DNA from: Paraburkholderia phenazinium
GTDB taxonomy: Bacteria > Pseudomonadota > Gammaproteobacteria > Burkholderiales > Burkholderiaceae
Direction: 5' to 3'
DNA length: 64,000 nucleotides
Assembly: GCF_900141745.1 (NCBI RefSeq)
Contig: NZ_FSRM01000002.1
Span: 372,001 to 436,000 of the forward strand
Positions 46,611-59,098 of the stretch are shown piece by piece; the stretch's first letter is position 1; every line of letters starts with the position of its first letter. Made by a program: the position numbers and the translations under genes. The notes beneath the pieces were generated by a model. That model was given only the letters and a program-made list of their open reading frames with translations, did no database searches and had not been told where the DNA came from.

Positions 46611-46698
46611 TGGTGGGCCGGGTGGGAGTCGAACCCACGGTGTCCTTTCGGAGGCGGATTATGAGTCCGCTGCCTGCAACCAGCACGGCGTCCGGCCC
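46611..46698 (-). tRNA. tRNA-like gene, anticodon CAU, class II shape
   Basis: 88 bases including CCA. The acceptor stem GGGCCGG/CCGGCCC (7 bp), D-arm GCC/GGC, anticodon stem GCGGA/TCCGC with loop CTCATAA (anticodon CAU after U33), variable arm of 15 bases with TCC-GAAA-GGA as a short stem, and T-arm GTGGG/CCCAC with TTCGACT are all complete. The discriminator is A73. CAU belongs to methionine or lysidine-modified isoleucine tRNAs, which normally have a short variable loop; a long one belongs to Leu, Ser or Tyr. Position 8 is A instead of U, with U at 14. No clear own promoter is visible; a terminator stops 20 bases before it. Confidence 0.8.
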
Positions 46699-46717
46699 TG
46701 AGATGATGCGAAACCAA

Positions 46718-46750
46718 CAAAAAGACCCGGTCTAAACAGAGGCCGGGCCT
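46718..46750 (-). terminator. intrinsic terminator (second) on the minus strand after rpoD
   Basis: On the minus strand AGGCCCGG pairs with CCGGGTCT (one G-U) around a 12-base loop and is followed by TTTTT. It lies between rpoD and the tRNA-like gene. Confidence 0.75.
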
Positions 46751-46778
46751 ATTCGCTGATTGGCCGACATACTACACG

Positions 46779-46830
46779 AAAAAGGGGCTTCCGTGACCGC
46801 TCCGCGTGAGCAAAACGATCCGAAAGCCCC
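46779..46830 (-). terminator. intrinsic terminator of rpoD
   Basis: On the minus strand GGGGCTTTCG and CGGAAGCCCC (9 of 10 bases pair) are followed by TTTTT, 33 bases after the rpoD stop codon. The loop is about 27 bases long, so an alternative fold is possible. The position and U-tract make it the main end of the transcript. Confidence 0.8.
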
Positions 46831-46862
46831 TATATCCGCATCAGTAGCCGGCTGCTCCTCGA

Positions 46863-49247
<2,385 letters not shown>

Positions 49248-49328
49248 TGCAATCGCCTTTCGCCTTTTGCCTGGAAAACAAACCGCTGAAAACCTTTTAT
49301 TGTAGCACTCGGCCTCAGCCCACCCTTC

Positions 49329-51194
49329 TTACAGCCCGAGCTGACGCTTCATGTCAGCCCGTTTCTGATTCAGATCCGTCAGTTCGGCAAATTCCTCGGC
49401 GGTATGCCTCGATTGACGCGAAAGTTGCTCGAGCCGCTCACAATAGGCGTCATAGCGCATCTTCAGGATTGCGGCCTTCAGCTCTTCGCCGACAATCCGT
49501 TCCTGCTCGCGCCGTTCCTCAATAACGGCCGCATCCGTAGGGTCCTTCAGCAACAAATCCCGAACGTTTTCATCATAGTCCAGAATTTTGCGAAAGATTT
49601 CCTCGAAAGTCGGGGCGTTAGCGCCGTTTCGCAAGAGATCAGACAGCAACTGGAACTCCGCCGCATCGCCGAGCGCGCGGGCGTGCGTCGCCACTTCCTC
49701 AAAGAGCTCGCCGTGGCGCGTAATCGTCAGCAGCGCCTGCTCGGCCTCCTCGTCCAGCACCGCGACCGTCCGCGGATGCATCACCAGGTTACGGAGCGTT
49801 TTTTCCTCGATTCCGGTCACGCTGCGGCGGTCTTTGCGGGCCGGCGCCTGGCGCGCGGCCGCGGCGATCCGGGAATCGACCTCGCATAGCGCCGCCACCT
49901 CGTCGAACGGCACGTCGAGCCGGTCGGCGAACATATGCATGATCTGCGCACGCAGCGCATTGGCCGGCAACGCCTGCAGCAGCGGCTTCGCGTCGAACAG
50001 CGCGCGCGCCCGGCCTTCCGGCTGGTCCAGCTCCTTGCCGGCCAGCACTTCGTTCAGCATGAACTGCGACAGCGGCATGGCCCGCTCCACCTGTTCGGCA
50101 AATCCCTCTGTGCCGAACTCCCGCACGTAACTGTCCGGATCGTGCTCCGTGGGCAGGAACAGGAAGCGGATGGTCCGGTTGTCCGCCGCGTGCGGCAGGC
50201 AGGCGTCGAGCGCCCGGCGCGCCGCGCGGCGGCCCGCCGAGTCGCCGTCGAAGCTAAAAATCACTGTATCCGTCTGACGCAGTAATTTTTGCACGTGAAT
50301 CGGCGTGCAAGCCGTACCCAGCGTGGCGACCGCGTTCTGGAACCCTAATTGAGCCAGCGCGACCACATCCATGTACCCTTCGACCACCAGCACGTACTGC
50401 TGTTCACGAATCGCCAGACGCGCCTCGAACAGCCCGTACAACTCGCTGCCCTTGTTAAATAGAGGCGTTTCCGGCGAATTCAAATACTTGGGCTCGCCGC
50501 CGTCCAGCACCCGGCCGCCGAAGCCGATCACCTGGCCTTTAACGTTGCGGATCGGGAACATGATCCGCTCGCGAAAGCGGTCGTAGCGGCGATTCTGGCC
50601 CTGTGCGTCCGCCTTTTCGCTGACGATCACCAGACCTGACTCTACCAGCGCGTCGTCCCGATAGTTAGGAAACGCGGTTTCCAGATTCTGCCAGCCGTCA
50701 GGCGCGTAACCCAACCCGAACCGGAGTGCGATCTCGCCCGTCAAACCACGCTTTTTCAGGTACTGGATCGCGTTGGGCGCGCCGCGCAACTGCTTGCGGT
50801 AAAAATCGGATGCAGTCTGCATCACATCGGACAGCGCCGTTGTGACGGCCTTCGAAACCGCCGGCGCATAACCGCCGCCCCCACCGCCCTGATTCGGCGA
50901 CGGCTCCTGCGGCACCGTCAGGCCCACTGACTGCGCCAGATCGTTGACCGCCTCGGGAAACGTCAAACCGGCATGCTCCATCAGGAAGCCAATCGCCGTG
51001 CCATGCGCGCCGCAGCCAAAGCAATGATAGAACTGCTTAGTCGGACTAACCGTAAATGAAGGGCTCTTTTCGTTATGAAACGGACACAGCCCCATGAAAT
51101 TGGCGCCGCCCTTTTTCAGTTGCACGTACTTACCGACCACGTCGACGATATCGACGCGGTTCAGCAGATCCTGCAGGAACGAATGCGGAATCAC
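49329..51194 (-). CDS. dnaG: DNA primase DnaG
   Basis: 621 residues. The CHC2 zinc site is Cys37, His40, Cys58 and Cys61 (LCPFHNEKSPSF then FYHCFGCGAHG). The Toprim core has VVEGYMDVVAL and FSFDGDSAGRRA, with the metal-binding acidic residues. The C-terminal helicase-binding part follows and ends in KRADMKRQLGL. It makes RNA primers for replication. It is 82 bases upstream of rpoD, the classic macromolecular synthesis operon. Confidence 0.97.
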   Translation of the reverse strand: MIPHSFLQDLLNRVDIVDVVGKYVQLKKGGANFMGLCPFHNEKSPSFTVSPTKQFYHCFGCGAHGTAIGFLMEHAGLTFPEAVNDLAQSVGLTVPQEPSPNQGGGGGGYAPAVSKAVTTALSDVMQTASDFYRKQLRGAPNAIQYLKKRGLTGEIALRFGLGYAPDGWQNLETAFPNYRDDALVESGLVIVSEKADAQGQNRRYDRFRERIMFPIRNVKGQVIGFGGRVLDGGEPKYLNSPETPLFNKGSELYGLFEARLAIREQQYVLVVEGYMDVVALAQLGFQNAVATLGTACTPIHVQKLLRQTDTVIFSFDGDSAGRRAARRALDACLPHAADNRTIRFLFLPTEHDPDSYVREFGTEGFAEQVERAMPLSQFMLNEVLAGKELDQPEGRARALFDAKPLLQALPANALRAQIMHMFADRLDVPFDEVAALCEVDSRIAAAARQAPARKDRRSVTGIEEKTLRNLVMHPRTVAVLDEEAEQALLTITRHGELFEEVATHARALGDAAEFQLLSDLLRNGANAPTFEEIFRKILDYDENVRDLLLKDPTDAAVIEERREQERIVGEELKAAILKMRYDAYCERLEQLSRQSRHTAEEFAELTDLNQKRADMKRQLGL

Positions 51195-51287
51195 AGTGGG
51201 GGGGGCTACCTTTAAAACCTGAAGGCTGCGCGGCCAGCCCGTCCAGAAGCAGACCGCACAGACCGCAAAAACACCGGAAAAGCCGAA

Positions 51288-51734
51288 TTACTTCGCCAGC
51301 GCAGCCTTGACCAGCCCGGACACAGCGGTCATATCGGCGCGGCCTGCGAGCTTCGGCTTGAGGACGCCCATCACCTTGCCCATGTCCTGCGGGCCGACGG
51401 CGCCGGTTTGCGCGACCGCAGCCTGCACTTCGGCTGCAATTTCCGCGTCCGACAGCTGCTCCGGCATGTACGCGGAGAGGATGGTGAGCTCGGCGCTCTC
51501 CTTCTCGACCAGATCCGTGCGGCCGGCCGCTTCGAACTGGCTAATGGAGTCTTTGCGCTGCTTGATCATCTTGTCGATGACCGCGGTGATAGCAGCGTCG
51601 TCGAGCACGATGCGCTCGTCGACTTCACGCTGCTTGATCGCGGCGAGCAGCAGGCGGATGGTGCCGAGACGCTCGGTTTCGCGGGCCCGCATGGCGGCCT
51701 TCATGTCGTCGTTGATCCGATCCTTGAGACTCAT
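51288..51734 (-). CDS. GatB/YqeY domain protein
   Basis: 148 residues of the YqeY family: SLKDRINDDMKAAMRARETERLGTIRLLLAAIKQREVDER at the start and the C-terminal GPQDMGKVMGVLKPKLAGRADM are the conserved blocks. The fold resembles the tail domain of GatB, the amidotransferase subunit, but the protein is separate and its exact role is unknown. In Burkholderiales it sits between rpsU and dnaG, as here. Confidence 0.95.
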   Translation of the reverse strand: MSLKDRINDDMKAAMRARETERLGTIRLLLAAIKQREVDERIVLDDAAITAVIDKMIKQRKDSISQFEAAGRTDLVEKESAELTILSAYMPEQLSDAEIAAEVQAAVAQTGAVGPQDMGKVMGVLKPKLAGRADMTAVSGLVKAALAK

Positions 51735-51790
51735 TACTCACCTGAATGCGTTGGAATGTAAAAAGATCTGGCCATGCGCGGTGCATCAAC

Positions 51791-51827
51791 ACAAAAACCC
51801 GCTTGGGACTGCTTCCTCAAGCGGGTT
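51791..51827 (-). terminator. intrinsic terminator after rpsU
   Basis: AACCCGCTTG and CAAGCGGGTT pair perfectly (10 bp) around a 12-base loop, followed on the minus strand by TTTTTGTG. It lies between rpsU and the YqeY gene, so part of the rpsU message ends here while the downstream genes need read-through or their own promoter. Confidence 0.9.
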
Positions 51828-51958
51828 GGCGCGAATTCGCGGAGTAGATGCGGCTTGACCAGGATGGCCCTCACGGCCAGGTTGTCCGAACGGGGCTGCG
51901 TTTAGCGCCGCCACCGGTTACGTGCCGCCGCTCCGTAGGACCCGCAGCGGCGTCAGAA

Positions 51959-52171
51959 TCAGTAAAACTTCTTTGGCAGCATCTGGCTGCGCAGCCGCTT
52001 GAAGTGGCGCTTCACCGCCGATGCCTTCTTGCGCTTGCGCTCAGCCGTAGGCTTTTCGTAAAATTCGCGCGCTCGAAGTTCGGTCAGCAGGCCGTTCTTC
52101 TCGATCGTGCGTTTGAAGCGGCGCATCGCGACTTCAAAAGGCTCATTTTCTTTTACGCGGATGATCGTCAT
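51959..52171 (-). CDS. rpsU: 30S ribosomal protein S21
   Basis: 70 residues: [20 protein letters not shown] and a very basic C-terminus ([18 protein letters not shown]) are the S21 signature. It binds the 3' end region of 16S rRNA and helps translation initiation. It is the first gene of the rpsU-yqeY-dnaG-rpoD set. Confidence 0.97.
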   Translation of the reverse strand: MTIIRVKENEPFEVAMRRFKRTIEKNGLLTELRAREFYEKPTAERKRKKASAVKRHFKRLRSQMLPKKFY

Positions 52172-52239
52172 TTTGCAATAACGGAACTTTGTAAAGGTTG
52201 AGGATTATAGCAAACCTTTCTCACAAAGACACGTCCGCG

Positions 52240-53466
52240 TCAAGCCCCCTTCACGTACTCTGCGGCGGCCTGGCCCGCGGCCACGCCGGAAGCCCACGCC
52301 CACTGGAAATTGTAGCCCCCAAGCCAGCCCGTGACGTCGACCGCTTCGCCGATAAAGTACAGGCCCGGTGCCCGGGCGCTCATCATGGTGGTCGACGACA
52401 GGTCGCGCGTATCGATCCCGCCGCGTGTGACCTCGGCTTTGCGGTAGCCTTCGGTGCCGTTCGGGGTAAGCGTCCAGCGCGACAGCGCCTCGCCGATGCG
52501 GCGCAGCGTCTTGTCAGGCAGATCGGCAATGCGCGCGTCTGCGGGAATCTGGTGCGTTTCCAGCCAGACGTGGGCGAGCCGGGCGGGCACCCATTCGGCG
52601 AGCAGGTTGGCAATCTGACGTTTTGTGCTGGTCTTCGCTTCCAGCAGCGCGGCGGTGGCGTCCTGCTCAGGCAACAGATTGACGTGAATCGGCTCACCTG
52701 GCTGCCAGTAGCTCGAGATCTGCAGCACACCTGGGCCGGACAGGCCGCGATGGGTCAACAGCAGATCCTCGACGAATTCCGCACCGGTTTTCTTGCTGCC
52801 GGTCTCGATCCGCACCTCGAGCGAGACGCCAGATAGAGCCGCAAACGGATCCCAATCGGCTGCCGCAAACGTTAGCGGCACGAGAGCCGGACGTGTGTCG
52901 ATCAGCTTATGGCCGAACTGCTTGGCCAGCCGGTAAGCAAAGTCCGTCGCGCCGATCTTCGGAATCGACAGACCGCCGGTTGCCACCACCAGCGCACGAG
53001 CGCGGATCGCTCCGGCGTGCGTATCGAGCGTATAGCCCGTGGTTGCATCGTGCCGCACCTGCTCGACGGCAAGCGGCCTGCGCCACGCGATACCGCCGGC
53101 GTCGCACTCGTTTTTCAGCACCTCGATGACTGCGTCGCTCGACTGGTCGCAGAACAGCTGGCCTTTGTGCTTTTCGTGCCACGTCACGTGATGGCGCTTG
53201 AGCAGCGCCATGAAGTCGCGTGGTGTGTAGCGCGCGAGCGCCGAACGGCAGAAATGCGGATTCGCCGACAGGTAGTTGGCCGGTCCCGCGTACAGATTCG
53301 TGAAGTTGCAGCGGCCGCCGCCGGAGATGCGGATTTTCTCCGCGAGGCGCGGCGCGTGGTCGATCAGCACGACACGGCGGCCGACTTGCCCGGCCACCGC
53401 CGCGCACATCATGCCGGCCGCGCCCGCGCCGATGACCGCGATATCGAAGGATTCCATGGCGCGCAT
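52240..53466 (-). CDS. HI0933-family flavoprotein (BaiN/RdsA-like)
   Basis: 408 residues with an N-terminal FAD-binding motif ([11 protein letters not shown]), the family motif [11 protein letters not shown] near residue 47, and [18 protein letters not shown] with the [15 protein letters not shown] end block. It is an NAD(P)/FAD-dependent oxidoreductase of unclear substrate. The start may be ATG at 53466 or 53457; the upstream sequence does not decide. It is divergent from tsaD, 70 bases apart. Confidence 0.9.
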   Translation of the reverse strand: MRAMESFDIAVIGAGAAGMMCAAVAGQVGRRVVLIDHAPRLAEKIRISGGGRCNFTNLYAGPANYLSANPHFCRSALARYTPRDFMALLKRHHVTWHEKHKGQLFCDQSSDAVIEVLKNECDAGGIAWRRPLAVEQVRHDATTGYTLDTHAGAIRARALVVATGGLSIPKIGATDFAYRLAKQFGHKLIDTRPALVPLTFAAADWDPFAALSGVSLEVRIETGSKKTGAEFVEDLLLTHRGLSGPGVLQISSYWQPGEPIHVNLLPEQDATAALLEAKTSTKRQIANLLAEWVPARLAHVWLETHQIPADARIADLPDKTLRRIGEALSRWTLTPNGTEGYRKAEVTRGGIDTRDLSSTTMMSARAPGLYFIGEAVDVTGWLGGYNFQWAWASGVAAGQAAAEYVKGA

Positions 53467-53536
53467 TGTACCTGCGGCCCCTGCCCCGCACTGCTATACT
53501 TTAAGGCTTGCTTTTTTACTTTTCGGGCACCTGAAC

Positions 53537-54565
53537 ATGCTGGTTCTCGGCATCGAAAGCTCCTGCGACGAAACCGGACTCGCGCTCTACGACACGGAGC
53601 GCGGCCTGCTTGCGCACGCGCTGCATTCGCAGATTGCGATGCACCGGGAGTACGGTGGAGTGGTGCCGGAACTCGCGTCGCGCGACCATATCCGGCGCGC
53701 GCTGCCGCTGCTCGAAGAAGTGCTGGAGCGTGCCGGCACGGCGCGCACTGAAATCGACGCGATCGCCTACACGCAAGGGCCTGGGCTGGCTGGCGCGCTG
53801 CTGGTCGGCGCCAGCATCGCCAATGCGCTCGCCATGGCGTGGGACAAACCCACCATCGGCATCCATCACCTAGAAGGGCATTTGCTATCGCCGCTTTTGG
53901 TCGACGAACCGCCGCCGTTTCCGTTCGTCGCCTTGCTCGTCTCCGGCGGCCACACGCAGTTAATGCGCGTGTCGGATGTAGGCGTCTACGAGACGCTCGG
54001 CGAGACACTCGATGACGCCGCCGGCGAAGCCTTCGACAAGACCGCGAAGCTGCTCGGGCTCGGTTATCCGGGTGGACCGGAAGTCTCGCGGCTGGCGGAA
54101 TTCGGCACGCCTGGGGCCGTGGTGCTACCTCGCCCAATGCTGCACTCGGGTGATCTCGATTTCAGCTTCAGTGGCCTCAAGACCGCAGTACTGACGAATG
54201 TGAAAAAACTTGGCGGCGCAAATATCTGTGAACAGGCCAAGGCTGACCTGGCGCGCGGGTTCGTCGATGCTGCGGTGGATGTGCTCGCCGCCAAGTCACT
54301 GGCCGCGCTCAGGAAGACCGGGCTTAAACGGCTGGTGGTCGCGGGTGGCGTAGGCGCGAACCGGCAGTTGCGTGAAGCGCTTTCGGCGGCTGCAAAGAAG
54401 CGTGGCTTCGATGTGCACTACCCGGATCTATCGCTGTGCACCGACAACGGCGCGATGATTGCATTAGCGGGCGCGCTGCGCCTGCAGCGCTGGCCGGCAC
54501 AATCGGGCAAGGATTACGCGTTCACGGTGAAACCGCGTTGGGATCTGACCTCACTCGCGCGCTAA
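53537..54565 (+). CDS. tsaD: tRNA N6-threonylcarbamoyladenosine transferase TsaD
   Basis: 342 residues. [16 protein letters not shown] opens the ASKHA fold, metal-binding His111 and His115 lie in the HHLEGH segment, and SGGHTQLM and [10 protein letters not shown] are present. With TsaB/TsaE it attaches threonylcarbamoyl to A37 of tRNAs that read ANN codons. A start at 53537 is supported by the family N-terminus; the open frame upstream (53276) is an artefact. A CTATACTTT block just upstream could be the -10 region. Confidence 0.97.
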   Translation: MLVLGIESSCDETGLALYDTERGLLAHALHSQIAMHREYGGVVPELASRDHIRRALPLLEEVLERAGTARTEIDAIAYTQGPGLAGALLVGASIANALAMAWDKPTIGIHHLEGHLLSPLLVDEPPPFPFVALLVSGGHTQLMRVSDVGVYETLGETLDDAAGEAFDKTAKLLGLGYPGGPEVSRLAEFGTPGAVVLPRPMLHSGDLDFSFSGLKTAVLTNVKKLGGANICEQAKADLARGFVDAAVDVLAAKSLAALRKTGLKRLVVAGGVGANRQLREALSAAAKKRGFDVHYPDLSLCTDNGAMIALAGALRLQRWPAQSGKDYAFTVKPRWDLTSLAR

Positions 54566-54601
54566 AAGAGGAATTGCCCAAGGGCGCGTTACATCGCAAT
54601 T

Positions 54602-54629
54602 GAAAACGGCCGCTAAAGCGGCCGTTTTC
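54602..54629. terminator. bidirectional terminator between tsaD and folE2
   Basis: GAAAACGGCCGCT and AGCGGCCGTTTTC pair perfectly (13 bp) around AA. The A-run and T-run at its ends give a U-tract on both strands, and it sits between two convergent genes. Confidence 0.92.
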
Positions 54630-54650
54630 ACATCAAAGCAAAGCGCGCAA

Positions 54651-55457
54651 CTAGCTAGCCCGCTTGTCGTGCTCAATCACCGCATACGCGCTGTGGTTGT
54701 GGATCGATTCGAAGTTCTCAGCCTCGAGCACATACGCTACGATCCGCGTATCCGCATTCAGACGCTGCGCCACATCACGCACCAGGTCTTCGACGAACTT
54801 CGGATTCTCATATGCGCGCTCGGTGACGAACTTCTCATCAGGCCGCTTCAGCAAGCCCCACAACTCGCACGACGCCTCTTCCTCGGCAATCCGAATCAAG
54901 TCTTCCGCCGGCACGTCATCGGACAGTTCGGCATTGATCGTCACATGCGAGCGCTGATTGTGCGCGCCGTACTGCGAGATCTTCTTCGAACACGGGCACA
55001 GGCTCGTCACCGGCACGAGCACTTTCAGGAACACACGCGTCACGCCGTTGCGGGTATCGCCCGTCAGCGTTACTTCATAGTCCAGCAGACTTTGCACGCC
55101 CGACACCGGTGCGGTCTTGTTGACGAAGTACGGGAATGACACTTCGATACGGCCCGCTTCCGCCTCGAGCTTCTCGAGCATCGCGGCCAGCATCTTGCGG
55201 AACGTCGACGGCTCCAGCGGAGCCTTGTTCTCTTCAAGCAGCGCCACGAAACGCGACATGTGCGTGCCCTTCTGATCGGCCGGCAGGTGGACGTCGAGGT
55301 TCCACGTGCCAACCGTCGGCTGCACATCGCCGCCCTGTGTGCGCACCGTCAGCGGATGACGCACGGCCTTCACGCCAACCCGTTGAATAGGGATCTGGCG
55401 GGTGTCGACGGTGCTCTGCACGTCGGGCATCACAAAAGCGGGATTCATTTGATTCAT
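54651..55457 (-). CDS. folE2: GTP cyclohydrolase I, FolE2 type
   Basis: 268 residues. [21 protein letters not shown] (from residue 151) carries Cys154, the conserved cysteine of the FolE2 (GCYH-IB) family, and Cys156. It forms 7,8-dihydroneopterin triphosphate from GTP, the first step of folate and queuosine synthesis, and works with metals other than zinc. GAGGA precedes the ATG at 55457, so the frame open to 55496 is not used. Two hairpins separate it from dxs. Confidence 0.96.
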   Translation of the reverse strand: MNQMNPAFVMPDVQSTVDTRQIPIQRVGVKAVRHPLTVRTQGGDVQPTVGTWNLDVHLPADQKGTHMSRFVALLEENKAPLEPSTFRKMLAAMLEKLEAEAGRIEVSFPYFVNKTAPVSGVQSLLDYEVTLTGDTRNGVTRVFLKVLVPVTSLCPCSKKISQYGAHNQRSHVTINAELSDDVPAEDLIRIAEEEASCELWGLLKRPDEKFVTERAYENPKFVEDLVRDVAQRLNADTRIVAYVLEAENFESIHNHSAYAVIEHDKRAS

Positions 55458-55501
55458 GTTGTTTTCCTCAGCGGCCGAGCGGAACGACCCACGCAACGGC
55501 G

Positions 55502-55547
55502 AACGCCGGCTCGTGCCGGCGTTGCATGATGGGCCCGCAGGCCCATC
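55502..55547 (-). terminator. two hairpins between folE2 and dxs
   Basis: AACGCCGGC/GCCGGCGTT (55502-55523, loop TCGT) is followed by GATGGGC/GCCCATC (55528-55547, loop CCGCAG). Both stems are perfect. There is no U-tract, so they may slow or end dxs transcription only partly. The region 55548-55634 holds no gene. Confidence 0.55.
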
Positions 55548-55634
55548 GATTCAAGTTGGAGATTGCTATAGCCGCAATAGCGCCTGCACACCCGGCGCCC
55601 GGCTCGGCCTTGCGGCTCGCTCGCCGGCTCTCTC

Positions 55635-57542
55635 TTACGCGACGCGCTTGACGGACTTGCCTGCGGCGCCCGTGGCGTGATCCATGAAGCGTTCGCGGAT
55701 CGACTTGGCAATGCCCGCGCTATCCAGGCCACACTCCGCGAGCAGCTTGGCCGGATCCCCATGATCGATGAAGCGATCGGGGAGGCCCAATTGTAGTACG
55801 GGACGCATAACCCCACTGGCGAGCAGGGCTTCGACGCAGGCCGAACCCGCGCCACCCATGATGCAGCCTTCTTCGACCGTGACGACGTAGTCGTGGGACT
55901 CCGCAAGTTGGCGTACCAGCTCGGCATCCAGCGGCTTGACGAAGCGCATGTTCGCCACCGTCGCGTCCAGTTGCTCCGCTGCGGCGAGCGCCGGTGCGAC
56001 CATCGTGCCGAACGCCAGAATCGCGATCCGCTTGCCGGCCGGCTGCGCAGTCTCGCGACGCACTTCGCCCTTGCCGACAGGAAGAGCCGTCATCTGCTTG
56101 ACAGTCGCCACACCCGATCCAGCGCCGCGCGGATAGCGCACTGCCGTCGGCCCCGGCTGCTGCAACGCCGTGTGGAGCATCTGACGGCATTCGTTTTCGT
56201 CAGACGGAGCCATGACGGTCATGTTCGGAATGCAGCGCAGGAACGCCAGGTCGTATGCGCCTGCGTGTGTGGCACCGTCTGCCCCAACGAGACCCGCGCG
56301 GTCGATCGCGAAGACCACCGGCAGATTCTGCAAGGCGACGTCATGGATCAACTGGTCATAAGCGCGCTGCAGGAACGTCGAATAAATTGCCACGACCGGC
56401 TTCATACCGTCGGCGGCGAGGCCGCCTGCGAACGTCACCGCATGCTGCTCCGCAATGCCCACGTCGAAGTAACGGTCCGGGAAGCGCTTTTCGAATTCCA
56501 CCAGACCCGAACCTTCGCGCATGGCCGGCGTAATGCCGACGACGCGCGAGTCGAGCTCAGCCGCATCGCACAGCCATTCGCCGAAGACATGCATGTAGGC
56601 CTTCTTCGACGGCGCAGTGGCCGGCTTGATCCCTTCCGCCGGATTGAACTTGCCCGGCCCGTGGTACAGCACCGGGTCGGCCTCGGCCAGCTTGTACCCT
56701 TGACCCTTCTTCGTCACGACGTGCAGGAATTGCGGACCGCGCAGTTCCTTGATGTTCTGCAGCGTCGGGATCAGCGAGTCGAGGTCGTGACCGTCGATCG
56801 GGCCGATGTAGTTGAAACCGAATTCCTCGAACAGCGTAGCCGGCACGATCATGCCCTTCGCGTGCTCTTCGAGCTTGCGGGCGAGGTCGAGCATCGGCGG
56901 CGCGACGCGCAGCACGCGCTCCACACCGGCACGCGCGGCAGCGTAGAAACGGCCCGACATCAGACGCGCCAGATGGCGATTGAGCGCGCCCACCGGCGGC
57001 GAAATCGACATGTCGTTGTCGTTGAGGATGACGAGCAATGGAACGTCGTCTTCGACGCCCGCATTGTTCATTGCCTCGAAGGCCATGCCGGCGGTCATCG
57101 CGCCATCGCCGATCACGGCGATGCCCATGTGGCCCTCACCCTGCAGCTTGCTGGCGACGGCCATGCCGAGCGCCGCGGAAATCGACGTGCTGGAGTGGGC
57201 CGTCCCGAACGTGTCGTACTGCGACTCGTCGCGGCGCGGAAAACCGGAGATGCCGCCGTACTGACGCAGCGTGTGCATCTGGTCGCGGCGGCCGGTCAGG
57301 ATCTTGTGCGGGTAGGTCTGATGGCCGACATCCCAGACGATCCGGTCGCGCGGCGTGTCGAACACATAGTGCAGCGCAATCGTCAGTTCGACCGTGCCAA
57401 GATTGGACGACAGGTGTCCACCCGTCTTGGAGACGCTGTCGAGCACGTAGGCGCGCAACTCGTCTGCAAGCGGTTGCAATTGGCGGCGATCGAGGCGGCG
57501 GAGGTCAGCCGGGTCGTCGATGGTTTTCAGCAAGTCGTACAT
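55635..57542 (-). CDS. dxs: 1-deoxy-D-xylulose-5-phosphate synthase
   Basis: 635 residues. The thiamine-diphosphate site [18 protein letters not shown] and [12 protein letters not shown] follow the pyrimidine-binding His in [15 protein letters not shown]. The transketolase central domain follows ([12 protein letters not shown]). It condenses pyruvate and glyceraldehyde-3-phosphate into DXP, the first step of the MEP isoprenoid pathway. The ATG at 57542 gives the normal N-terminus [11 protein letters not shown]; the frame is open to 57587. It lies directly after ispA, so the pathway genes are together. Confidence 0.97.
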   Translation of the reverse strand: MYDLLKTIDDPADLRRLDRRQLQPLADELRAYVLDSVSKTGGHLSSNLGTVELTIALHYVFDTPRDRIVWDVGHQTYPHKILTGRRDQMHTLRQYGGISGFPRRDESQYDTFGTAHSSTSISAALGMAVASKLQGEGHMGIAVIGDGAMTAGMAFEAMNNAGVEDDVPLLVILNDNDMSISPPVGALNRHLARLMSGRFYAAARAGVERVLRVAPPMLDLARKLEEHAKGMIVPATLFEEFGFNYIGPIDGHDLDSLIPTLQNIKELRGPQFLHVVTKKGQGYKLAEADPVLYHGPGKFNPAEGIKPATAPSKKAYMHVFGEWLCDAAELDSRVVGITPAMREGSGLVEFEKRFPDRYFDVGIAEQHAVTFAGGLAADGMKPVVAIYSTFLQRAYDQLIHDVALQNLPVVFAIDRAGLVGADGATHAGAYDLAFLRCIPNMTVMAPSDENECRQMLHTALQQPGPTAVRYPRGAGSGVATVKQMTALPVGKGEVRRETAQPAGKRIAILAFGTMVAPALAAAEQLDATVANMRFVKPLDAELVRQLAESHDYVVTVEEGCIMGGAGSACVEALLASGVMRPVLQLGLPDRFIDHGDPAKLLAECGLDSAGIAKSIRERFMDHATGAAGKSVKRVA

Positions 57543-57627
57543 CGTCGTTCCATTGTAGGAAAACTTACGCGCCCGCACTTCATTCACGCATTCGTCGTAG
57601 CAAATGCGCGGCGGCGGGCTTTCGCGT

Positions 57628-58509
57628 TCAGCTCACCCGGTTCACCACCAGGTCAGCCAGTTCGGCAAGACGCTGCGCCCGCGCGCCAAACGGCGCGATT
57701 GCAGCGTGGGCGTCGGTGCGCAGTTGCGCGGCGAGTTCGCGCGACGCCTCGAGCCCAATAATCGACACGTAGGTCGGCTTGCCGTCCTTCGCGTCTTTGC
57801 CTGCCGTTTTGCCGAGCGTCGCGGAATCGGTCGTGACGTCGAGAATATCGTCCACGACCTGGAACGCGAGACCCACAGCGGCCGCGTAGGCGTCGAGCGA
57901 ACGCATTGCGTCCGCGCCAGGCGCTTCGCCCGCCAGTGCCCCCATGCGAACCGAAGCGCGCAGCAGCGCGCCGGTCTTCATGCGGTGCATCGTTTCGAGT
58001 TGCGGCCGGGTCAACGTGTGACCGACGCTCGCCAGATCGATCGCCTGGCCCCCAGCCATGCCGATCGAACCGCTCGCCAGTGCCAGCTCACGCACCAGCG
58101 CCGCCTGTTGCGCCGGCGGCAGCACGTCGGCCGTCAGCGTAACGAAAGCTTGCGATTGCAGCGCGTCGCCGACCAGCAGCGCGGTCGGCTCATCATACTG
58201 AACATGCACCGTGGGTTTGCCGCGACGCAGCGCGTCGTCGTCCATGCAGGGCATGTCGTCGTGCACAAGCGAGTAGACGTGGATCATCTCCAGCGCTGCC
58301 GCGGCCGCGTCGAGGCATTCGACACGAGCGCCGGTCAGCTCGCCGGCGGCGTGGCAAAGCAACGGGCGCACCCGTTTACCGCCGCCCAGCACTGCATAGC
58401 GCATCGCTTCGTGCAGTTGTGCCGGCTCGACGGCCGGCTCCGGCAAGTAGTGTCCGAGTGCCGTCTCGACGCGCTCGAGTACCGAGTGCATCCATTGTTC
58501 GAAAGTCAT
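57628..58509 (-). CDS. ispA: farnesyl diphosphate synthase (polyprenyl synthetase)
   Basis: 293 residues. The first aspartate-rich motif is DDMPCMDDD (residues 84-92) and the second is DDILD near 217; [10 protein letters not shown] is the diphosphate-binding segment. It joins isopentenyl units to make farnesyl diphosphate. Its ATG at 58509 overlaps the xseB stop codon (ATGA), so translation is coupled. The order xseB-ispA-dxs is common in proteobacteria. Confidence 0.96.
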   Translation of the reverse strand: MTFEQWMHSVLERVETALGHYLPEPAVEPAQLHEAMRYAVLGGGKRVRPLLCHAAGELTGARVECLDAAAAALEMIHVYSLVHDDMPCMDDDALRRGKPTVHVQYDEPTALLVGDALQSQAFVTLTADVLPPAQQAALVRELALASGSIGMAGGQAIDLASVGHTLTRPQLETMHRMKTGALLRASVRMGALAGEAPGADAMRSLDAYAAAVGLAFQVVDDILDVTTDSATLGKTAGKDAKDGKPTYVSIIGLEASRELAAQLRTDAHAAIAPFGARAQRLAELADLVVNRVS

Positions 58510-58811
58510 AGGTCGTCCCCGCTCTCTGTAGCGGTTGTGCCTGCGCCACTCATGGGCAGCGGTTTGAGGGTCTCGCCGTCGAGGACCCGCACCTGCTGCT
58601 CGACCTTTTCCAGTTGTTGCTGGCAAAACGTCACAAGGCTCGCGCCGCGCCGGTACGCGGACAGCGATTCCTCCAGACTCAGACTGCCGCCTTCCATCCG
58701 CGCAACGAGCCCTTCCAGCTCCGCCAGCGCCGCTTCGTAATTCTCGGGCAGCGGCGTGCTGTCGACGCCCTCAGGTGTTGCAGCGGTGTCCTTCGATGCG
58801 GTCTTCGCCAT
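58506..58811 (-). CDS. xseB: exodeoxyribonuclease VII small subunit
   Basis: 101 residues with YEAALAELEGLVARMEGGSLSLEESLSAYRRG, the signature of the small subunit of exonuclease VII, which with XseA cuts single-stranded DNA into oligonucleotides. The start at 58811 is chosen because it begins MAKTASK; a TTG at 58823 would extend it. The xseA gene is not in the window. Confidence 0.94.
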   Translation of the reverse strand: MAKTASKDTAATPEGVDSTPLPENYEAALAELEGLVARMEGGSLSLEESLSAYRRGASLVTFCQQQLEKVEQQVRVLDGETLKPLPMSGAGTTATESGDDL

Positions 58812-59098
58812 GAATGGTCGCAAAATTAAAACAAGTCGGACATTCTACGGCAAAAGCGACTTATCCGATCCGCTCGACGCCCTCCGCCCCGCTTGCTCCC
58901 CTTACGGCTCAACCAGAGCGTGACAGAAAAAAATCCTTTTTGCTCGGACGAAAGGAGTGAACCATCTTCACAATTTTGACCCAAATCAGACACTTAGTCG
59001 CCCCAAGCAAGGGGAAACGGGTATAATCGCGGGCTCCCTAAATCGAATCTTCGATGGTTGGGTTGTTCACTGCTTTCACGTCTTCATCGGGAGTGGGA

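Noticed and set aside
55893..57761. Open frame of 622 codons on the plus strand opposite dxs
   Set aside because: The shadow of dxs; Arg/His-rich composition and no domain.
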